Source: JACKGS01 sp964448015 (GTDB taxonomy: Bacteria; Patescibacteriota; Saccharimonadia; Saccharimonadales; UBA7683). From it: 6,508 nucleotides of DNA. The stretch spans positions 1-6,508 of the forward strand of contig CAYUUV010000046.1 in NCBI GenBank assembly GCA_964448015.1, given 5' to 3'. This document shows positions 1-3,831 of the stretch, in pieces; position 1 is the stretch's first letter; every line of letters begins with the position of its first letter. The notes below the pieces were generated by a model. It searched no databases. It had not been told where the DNA came from and saw nothing but the letters and a program-made list of their open reading frames with translations. The position numbers and the translations under genes are program-made.

Positions 1-1
1 T

Positions 2-121
2 GCCTCTGAAATTGAATTCCCTGATGCAACTGAACATCTCATAACAATTGATGGCGCTATTCCATTTGAAGAACAATATACGTCATTTAAAAAACAGCTT
101 ACGGAGATCGAGAATGAGTAA
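2..121 (+). CDS. 3' end of an unidentified protein (partial, 39 residues visible)
   Basis: An open frame enters from the left edge and ends at the TAA at 119-121, leaving 39 C-terminal residues (ASEIEFPDATEHLITIDG..., ending EIENE). It has no start in the window. The pattern of a hydrophobic strand, then IDG, then an amphipathic helix (roughly HLITIDGAIPFEEQYTSF) loosely recalls the C-terminal end of P-loop nucleoside or nucleotide kinases such as thymidylate kinase. This is a weak resemblance, not an identification. The frame's stop overlaps the start of the next gene by 8 bases (ATGAGTAA). That tight junction supports it being a real gene and the first visible member of a three-gene unit. 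An ATG at 48 in a different frame lies wholly inside this tail and is unlikely to be used. Confidence 0.6.
   Translation, partial: ASEIEFPDATEHLITIDGAIPFEEQYTSFKKQLTEIENE
103..106 (+). promoter_or_regulatory. Ribosome binding site deciding the start of the 70-residue gene
   Basis: GGAG lies 7 bases upstream of the ATG at 114, inside the end of the preceding gene. No comparable site precedes the ATG at 48 in the same frame. This favours the 114 start and a 70-residue rather than 92-residue product. Confidence 0.6.
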
Positions 122-326
122 TTCAGCTGAAGCTTTGCCGCAGCTTGTAGGGCAGTACCTTGAATTTAAGGCTGGTGCCGAGGTAGTGATGCGCAGGTAT
201 GACGAAGATCCAACACTGGATCCAAAAGACATGACATTTGAAGAGAAAGTTTGGCTCCGTGGTTACTTAATGCTGGAGACTCAGGGTGATGTTGATGATA
301 TTTCTCGAAGGGGTGAGTATGAGTAA
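114..326 (+). CDS. Small acidic protein of unknown function (70 residues)
   Basis: I do not recognise this protein. From the ATG at 114 it encodes 70 residues beginning MSNSAEALPQ and ending SRRGEYE. It is polar and acidic, with a likely helical segment around residues 8-28 (PQLVGQYLEFKAGAEVVMRRY) and a second around FEEKVWLRGYLMLE. It has no signal peptide, membrane segment or cysteine. The longer frame from 48 would add 22 basic residues read through the tail of the preceding gene, and GGAG at 103-106 argues against it. The gene overlaps its neighbours by 8 bases on both sides with the same ATGAGTAA junction, so it is probably co-translated with the uracil-DNA glycosylase downstream. A partner or accessory role for that enzyme is only a guess from position. 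Confidence 0.72.
   Translation: MSNSAEALPQLVGQYLEFKAGAEVVMRRYDEDPTLDPKDMTFEEKVWLRGYLMLETQGDVDDISRRGEYE
308..313 (+). promoter_or_regulatory. Ribosome binding site for the uracil-DNA glycosylase gene
   Basis: AAGGGG at 308-313 lies 5 bases before the ATG at 319, within the last codons of the 70-residue gene. It selects the 319 start (MSKADELQ...) over the ATG at 286, which would add 11 hydrophobic residues that are not typical of the family. Confidence 0.6.
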
Positions 327-1002
327 AGCTGATGAGCTACAAAAAATAGCGGATGAGATTGTTGAGAAGGGTATTTGTCCGGAGCTGAAGGCGGGTGCGA
401 CACAGTTGGTGTTTGCTGACGGGAATGCTGATGCGGATATTGTATTTATTGGCGAGGCGCCGGGGAAGAATGAAGATCTTCAAGGGGTGCCATTCGTTGG
501 GGCGGCTGGTAAATTCTTAGATGAAATGTTACACTTAATACACCTCGATCGAAAAGATATCTATATCACCAACATTGTAAAGTATCGTCCGCCGAATAAT
601 CGGGACCCTTTACCGGAAGAAAAGAAAGCTTTTTGGCCCTATCTGGTGCGTCAACTCGATGTCATACAACCAAAATTAGTCGTGACATTAGGTCGGCACA
701 GCATGGAATACTTTCTGCCAAATCAGAAGATTAGCAGTATCCACGGCGAACCGAAGCGGATTCAGGTTGTGATAGGTGATCAAAGTATGCGTCGCATGCA
801 AGGCGAAGCCGAGCAACGGAGTGAGTTGTATAAAACATACGACGAACGAGTAGCGGAGGCTTCAACGCAGCAGGGGATGTATAGTTTGGTCATCCTACCG
901 CTCTTCCATCCTGCCGCTGCCCTATACAACGGCGGCATGCGTCAAACGCTGATAGATGATTTCAGCCGAATACCAGCTATTTTAAAGAGAATTAATAAAT
1001 AA
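319..1002 (+). CDS. Family-4-like uracil-DNA glycosylase lacking most iron-sulfur cysteines
   Basis: The protein has 227 residues from the ATG at 319. Enzymes of this superfamily remove uracil from DNA to start base excision repair. Visible motifs are GEAPGKNED (45-53, uracil-pocket and catalytic loop), the phenylalanine-containing GVPFVGAAGKFLD (56-68), ITNIVKYRPPNNRDP (83-97), VVTLGRHS (121-128) and LPLFHPAAALY (193-203, DNA-binding HPA loop with His197). The order and GEAPG motif match family 4 (Udg4/UdgA). Known members bind a 4Fe-4S cluster through four cysteines. Here Cys20 is the only cysteine: the expected partners align with Lys17, Tyr89 and about Phe105. A charged insertion of about 30-40 residues (roughly 147-190) separates the HG motif from the HPA motif. 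The UdgX-type KRRIH loop is absent. Catalytic activity is likely but unproven. The start overlaps the preceding gene by 8 bases. Confidence 0.9.
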   Translation: MSKADELQKIADEIVEKGICPELKAGATQLVFADGNADADIVFIGEAPGKNEDLQGVPFVGAAGKFLDEMLHLIHLDRKDIYITNIVKYRPPNNRDPLPEEKKAFWPYLVRQLDVIQPKLVVTLGRHSMEYFLPNQKISSIHGEPKRIQVVIGDQSMRRMQGEAEQRSELYKTYDERVAEASTQQGMYSLVILPLFHPAAALYNGGMRQTLIDDFSRIPAILKRINK

Positions 1003-1006
1003 GTAA

Positions 1007-1116
1007 CATGTATCACGTATCAAGTAACAAAGAAGTATCAGGTAACAAGTACCATGTGTTTCGTACCATGCGACTTGCTACTTGTGACCTCTATGATACT
1101 TGCAACCTGAAACTTG
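1007..1116. repeat. Large imperfect inverted repeat of GTATCAAGTAACA-like units
   Basis: The 50-base arm at 1007-1056 matches the reverse complement of 1067-1116 at 36 of 50 positions without gaps, with a 10-base loop at 1057-1066. Within the left arm, GTATCA recurs at 1010, 1017 and 1035. The 14-mers starting at 1017 and 1035 (GTATCAAGTAACAA and GTATCAGGTAACAA) differ at one base and are 18 bases apart. The element fills nearly all of the 146-base gap between the glycosylase gene and the RNase J ribosome binding site. The transcript could fold into a long interrupted hairpin. No T-run follows, so it is not a standard intrinsic terminator. I see no convincing promoter for the RNase J gene here; TATGAT at 1092-1097 lacks a good -35 element. 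Confidence 0.8.
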
Positions 1117-1133
1117 AAACATTAAAACTACAA

Positions 1134-1139
1134 AAGGAG
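1134..1139 (+). promoter_or_regulatory. Strong ribosome binding site for RNase J
   Basis: AAGGAG lies 9 bases before the ATG at 1149. It is the best Shine-Dalgarno sequence in the window. No such site precedes the internal ATG at 1308, so the long N-terminal tail, including its repeat-derived part, is very probably translated. Confidence 0.75.
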
Positions 1140-1148
1140 TTTTAAATT

Positions 1149-3185
1149 ATGGTAAAACCAAGAATGCAACCGAAAGAACCCGAACAAAGACGGGAAAAGG
1201 TGAATAAATATTCATCCTACGCCAAGGCTACGGGTGACAGGCAAAACAATAACAAGCAAGGAAAGCCCTTCGACTCTGCTCAGGGTAAACGGGTACAGAT
1301 TAGTCCAATGAAGACCAATCGCGGTGAAGCAATGCGAGCCGGCCGACGTAACTTTGAGACTGCCGACAAAGCAGTTGACCGATGGAATGTGTTTGAAAAA
1401 CACCACGAACATCAGGCCAACTTCATCCCACTGAATCAGCCAGAGCGGCTCCGAATAACCTTCCTCGGCGGTCTTGAAGGTATCGGTGAAAAAAATATGA
1501 TGGTGCTTGAATATGGCAACGATGCCATTATTGTTGACTGCGGGTTTGATCTTTCAGTTGATCTACCAGGTGTTAACTACGCCATTCCAGCCACTCAATA
1601 TGTTGAGAGTATTGCCAACAAGGTTCGAGCATACGCAATTACACATGGTCATATGGACCACATTGCGGCCTTGCCGTATGTCTATAAAGACTACCCGGCA
1701 CCGATTTATTGCGGTAGCCATTTTGCCGCTGAAATGGTGGCCAAACAATTCGAAAGTATTAATGAAGAAACTGGCATGGAGCTCGAGCCGCAGCTGATTG
1801 TGCTTGATATGGATAATCACGAACGTAATGTGGTGACTCCTGCATTTACCTTAGAATTTGTACGTATTACGCATTCCATTCCAGACTGCTCAACACTGGT
1901 GATTGATACACCGGTGGGCAGAATCTTTAACACGGGCGACTTCCGCCTTGACCCAGAACCGCTTGATAATCACCCCTCAGATATTTCTCGCCTGCAAGAA
2001 CTTGGTAGAGAAGGTGCACTGCTGCTGATGAGCGACAGTACCAATGCCCGCTACCCGGGCAGGGTGCAAACAGAGCATACATTGCAGCAAAGTTTTCATG
2101 ATATTTTTGCCGGAACCAGGGGTAGAATTTTTGTGGCGCTCTTTTCGACCAATATGAACCGGGTGCAGATGATTATCAATTCAGCGGCTGCGGCGGGCAG
2201 AAAAGTGGCCTTTGATGGGCGCGGTATGATGACGGTGAGTGAAATTGCTGTTCGTACCGGCAACTTGAAAATTCCCAAAGGCACCGTGATTGCAATGCGT
2301 GAGGCGCCGAACGTTAAAGACGACCAGCTGGTGATTATCTGTACTGGTGGGCAGGGCGAACCAAATGCCGCACTGCAACGTATGAGTATTGGTGAGCACA
2401 AACACATTAAGCTGAAAGAGACTGACACGGTTGTGGTGAGTTCCAGCCCAATTCCGGGCAACGAAGTTCGCTACCAGCAGATTGGTAACGATCTTGCGGA
2501 AATTGGTGTCACGCTATACCGTCATCCGTCACACGAACTCGATGGCTGCGGTCCGCTGCACGTTTCTGGTCATGCCAATCAAGATGAACTGAAAGAAATG
2601 GTAGAAATGACTCAGCCAAAATGGGTACTACCAATTCACGGCGGTATGCTTGACCGTAAGTATCATGGAAAAGCGGCTGTTGCAGGCGGTGTTGCTCAAT
2701 CAAACGTTATTTTAGCCAAAAACGGTTCGATGATTGAGTTTGACGCAGAAGGTACTATGCACGAGGCAGGCGAGGCTCCTGCTGGCGCGGTCTTGGTAGA
2801 TCAAACTGGTGCAATTGTGCCTGGTCTGGTTGCCAAAGATCGTCTGCTCATGTCTGAGGAAGGTATGGTGGTGGTAATGCTGACAATTGATAGAAAATCA
2901 GGTCGCTTGCTGACCAGTCCCGATATCATCACGCGTGGATTCATTTACATTCGTGACAATACCGAACTTATGGATGGCTTGCGTGCCGAACTCAAGCGCG
3001 CCGCAGCACAACGCTTTACTCGGGTTGACCTCGACCGTTTCAAGCAAGAACTAAAAGATCACATCGGCCACTACCTGTACGAACACACCCGTCGCAGCCC
3101 CGTTTTGATACCAGTCGTCAATGTCATTGGCAGTAACGGCCAAAGTAGCCAAAAGCCAAAACCTCAGTTTGATTCCGGCAGATAG
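1149..3185 (+). CDS. rnj: Ribonuclease J with a long repeat-containing N-terminal tail
   Basis: The protein has 678 residues. It belongs to the metallo-beta-lactamase/beta-CASP nucleases, which combine 5'-exonuclease and endonuclease activity in mRNA decay and rRNA processing. Zinc-site motifs are present: HGHMDH (166-171), His242 in HSIPD, Asp264 in NTGDF, and His497 in PIHGG. Beta-CASP motifs include MSDSTNARYPG, FSTNMNR, GQGEPNAALQRMS, IPGNE and VSGHAN (His475). The C-terminal domain spans roughly 570-657 (ITRGFIYIRDNTEL). Bacillus RNase J1 has about 555 residues. The excess here is mainly residues 1-95, which are polar, basic and probably disordered. That tail carries SSYAKATGDRQ (22-32) and PFDSAQGKR (40-48), encoded by repeat-like DNA. 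Variations from the usual consensus are Met for Glu in HGHEDH and Gly for Glu in PVHGE; neither position is a metal ligand. The gene is separated by 146 bases from the glycosylase gene and has its own strong ribosome binding site. Confidence 0.95.
   Translation: MVKPRMQPKEPEQRREKVNKYSSYAKATGDRQNNNKQGKPFDSAQGKRVQISPMKTNRGEAMRAGRRNFETADKAVDRWNVFEKHHEHQANFIPLNQPERLRITFLGGLEGIGEKNMMVLEYGNDAIIVDCGFDLSVDLPGVNYAIPATQYVESIANKVRAYAITHGHMDHIAALPYVYKDYPAPIYCGSHFAAEMVAKQFESINEETGMELEPQLIVLDMDNHERNVVTPAFTLEFVRITHSIPDCSTLVIDTPVGRIFNTGDFRLDPEPLDNHPSDISRLQELGREGALLLMSDSTNARYPGRVQTEHTLQQSFHDIFAGTRGRIFVALFSTNMNRVQMIINSAAAAGRKVAFDGRGMMTVSEIAVRTGNLKIPKGTVIAMREAPNVKDDQLVIICTGGQGEPNAALQRMSIGEHKHIKLKETDTVVVSSSPIPGNEVRYQQIGNDLAEIGVTLYRHPSHELDGCGPLHVSGHANQDELKEMVEMTQPKWVLPIHGGMLDRKYHGKAAVAGGVAQSNVILAKNGSMIEFDAEGTMHEAGEAPAGAVLVDQTGAIVPGLVAKDRLLMSEEGMVVVMLTIDRKSGRLLTSPDIITRGFIYIRDNTELMDGLRAELKRAAAQRFTRVDLDRFKQELKDHIGHYLYEHTRRSPVLIPVVNVIGSNGQSSQKPKPQFDSGR
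1215..1241 (+). repeat. In-frame repeat-like unit coding SYAKATGDR in RNase J
   Basis: The segment starts TCCTACGCC and ends GGTGACAGG, with CCT...AGG ends and an inner GCC-AA-GGC. It encodes residues 23-31 of RNase J. From memory, near-identical DNA and the peptide SYAKAT(E/G)DR recur as dispersed repeats in Patescibacteria assemblies; a search is needed to confirm this. It lies in the disordered tail, where insertion would be tolerated. Only one copy is present in this window. Confidence 0.5.
1266..1285 (+). repeat. In-frame repeat-like unit coding PFDSAQGK in RNase J
   Basis: A 20-base unit starts CCCTTCGACT and ends GCTCAGGG, with complementary CCCT/AGGG ends. It encodes PFDSAQG (residues 40-46). 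The peptide PFDSAQGK is one I remember as a frequent low-complexity insertion in proteins of candidate-phylum and Bacteroidetes-like genomes, which points to a dispersed repeat. It lies 24 bases after the SYAKATGDR unit, so the two may have arrived as a pair. Confidence 0.5.
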
Positions 3186-3188
3186 TAG

Positions 3189-3220
3189 TAGCAAGGTTCT
3201 TTCCCTTTATAGCCTTGCTG
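3189..3220 (+). terminator. Hairpin after RNase J, possible terminator or 3' stabiliser
   Basis: A perfect 7-base stem, AGCAAGG (3190-3196) with CCTTGCT (3213-3219), extends to about 10 pairs when G-T wobbles are allowed. The loop is pyrimidine-rich and about 12-16 bases. It starts 3 bases after the RNase J stop codon. The sequence after it (AAGCAGTG) has no T-run, so intrinsic termination is uncertain. It may instead protect the mRNA end or work with the REP-like element that follows. Confidence 0.4.
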
Positions 3221-3227
3221 AAGCAGT

Positions 3228-3337
3228 GTCATCCCGGACCACGGCATGTCGCCATGGCATGCTTGACCTGCCCGTTCTGCCTGGCCTTCTTGTCAGAAAG
3301 ACAGGGGGCTCGATCAGACAGGCGGGTCCGGGATCCA
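3228..3337. repeat. REP-like palindromic element with GGTCCGGGAT arms
   Basis: The arms ATCCCGGACC (3231-3240) and GGTCCGGGAT (3325-3334) are perfect complements over 10 bases. The unit begins GTCAT and ends ATCCA, the same terminal logic as the GTCATTCC...GGAATCCAG units near 6058 and 6418. Inside are the palindrome GCCATGGC (3251-3258) and a small hairpin CTTGTC-AGAAA-GACAGG (around 3289-3305). GACCTGCCCGTTCTG (from 3265) can also pair with the right arm, CAGACAGGCGGGTC, so two alternative folds exist. It fills the non-coding gap between RNase J and the small membrane-protein gene; I see no gene in 3186-3359. Confidence 0.7.
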
Positions 3338-3359
3338 TACTCATAATTCACGTCGGGTA

Positions 3360-3719
3360 ATGCTGGTGGGTTATTGCGCTGGAATTGTATTTATGCAAAA
3401 TGTGTGGTGCAATTGGACGGTGAATCGATTTCTCAAGCTTGGACTCATACTTTCTTTCGGTGCAATTGCGTTCGGTTTTGTATTACTAATGATTTCGATG
3501 AATGTATGCGGGTTCTATTATCAAGAGTGTTCAAAGTCACTCGATGTATTTTTTGTAGCGATAGCAATTATTATTGGCATACTATTTCTAATAGGGGTTG
3601 TGCTACTCGTGGTTGGCTTGATCTTGCGAGCAAAAGAGAAGCCCACATCGCTACTGTTGCTATGTGGTCTGATAGTGTTCATCATTTGGATATTTTTGCG
3701 TCTATTTTTGCATCTATAG
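3360..3719 (+). CDS. Small predicted membrane protein of unknown function
   Basis: The frame encodes up to 119 residues. I do not recognise a family. Hydrophobic segments fall at about residues 25-47 (LKLGLILSFGAIAFGFVLLM), 62-88 (VFFVAIAIIIGILFLIGVVL) and 95-117 (SLLLLCGLIVFIIWIFLRLF), so three membrane spans are likely. The short charged loop RAKEKP lies between the last two. The start is uncertain: ATG 3360 has no clear ribosome binding site, and ATG 3393 (108 residues, MQNVWCNWT...) is preceded only by GGA about 9 bases upstream. An overlapping frame at 3374-3745 gives a Cys/Arg-rich sequence without coherent hydrophobic blocks and is probably a shadow. The gene sits alone between a REP-like element and the ftsK promoter, so it may be a lineage-specific gene. 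The clean hydrophobic periodicity favours a real gene. Confidence 0.6.
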   Translation: MLVGYCAGIVFMQNVWCNWTVNRFLKLGLILSFGAIAFGFVLLMISMNVCGFYYQECSKSLDVFFVAIAIIIGILFLIGVVLLVVGLILRAKEKPTSLLLLCGLIVFIIWIFLRLFLHL

Positions 3720-3739
3720 CCAGAAAAGAGGCGAAGGTG

Positions 3740-3768
3740 TTGTAATTTTGTTACGCTTATGGTATAAT
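3740..3768 (+). promoter_or_regulatory. Sigma-70-type extended -10 promoter for ftsK
   Basis: TATAAT at 3763-3768 is preceded by TGG (extended -10), and TTGTAA at 3740-3745 sits at 17-base spacing (4 of 6 matches to TTGACA). The predicted transcript starts near 3775, giving a leader of about 57 bases before ftsK. The same TGGTATAAT core recurs in the promoter at the right edge of the window. Confidence 0.65.
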
Positions 3769-3771
3769 GAT

Positions 3772-3797
3772 CGGGTAAGGGTTGAAAAAGCTACCCG
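3772..3797 (+). promoter_or_regulatory. Leader hairpin with a competing alternative pairing upstream of ftsK
   Basis: CGGGTA (3772-3777) pairs with TACCCG (3792-3797) around a 14-base loop, at or near the predicted 5' end of the ftsK transcript. The TACCC at 3792-3796 can instead pair with GGGTA at 3814-3818, just before the start codon region. The two pairings are mutually exclusive. The stems are short (5-6 pairs), so a regulatory role is speculative. Confidence 0.3.
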
Positions 3798-3816
3798 TAA
3801 GTTTCTCTTTGTAGGG

Positions 3817-3822
3817 TATAAT
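3817..3822 (+). promoter_or_regulatory. Second -10-like TATAAT just before the ftsK start
   Basis: A perfect TATAAT ends 9 bases before the ATG at 3832. If used, transcription would begin around 3829 and give an almost leaderless ftsK mRNA. This would fit the poor ribosome binding site there (only AAAG at 3824-3827). No good -35 lies at normal spacing and there is no TGN extension, so this may be chance in AT-rich sequence. Confidence 0.3.
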
Positions 3823-3831
3823 TAAAGAATA

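Noticed and set aside
48..113. N-terminal extension of the 70-residue protein from the ATG at 48
   Set aside because: It overlaps the coding tail of the upstream gene for its whole length, has no ribosome binding site, and its basic composition differs from the rest; GGAG at 103-106 supports the start at 114.
319..1002. Assignment of the glycosylase to the UdgX group that crosslinks to uracil DNA
   Set aside because: The diagnostic KRRIH loop is absent, and the insertion in this protein lies in a different place, just before the HPA motif.
1007..1116. CRISPR array in the GTATCA-repeat region
   Set aside because: The repeated words are short and degenerate, spacing is irregular (7 and 18 bases), the arrangement is inverted rather than purely direct, and no cas gene is present.
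3374..3745. Alternative plus-strand frame of 123 residues overlapping the membrane-protein gene
   Set aside because: The translation is Cys/Arg/His-rich without hydrophobic or domain pattern, while the overlapping frame at 3360-3719 shows three clean membrane spans.
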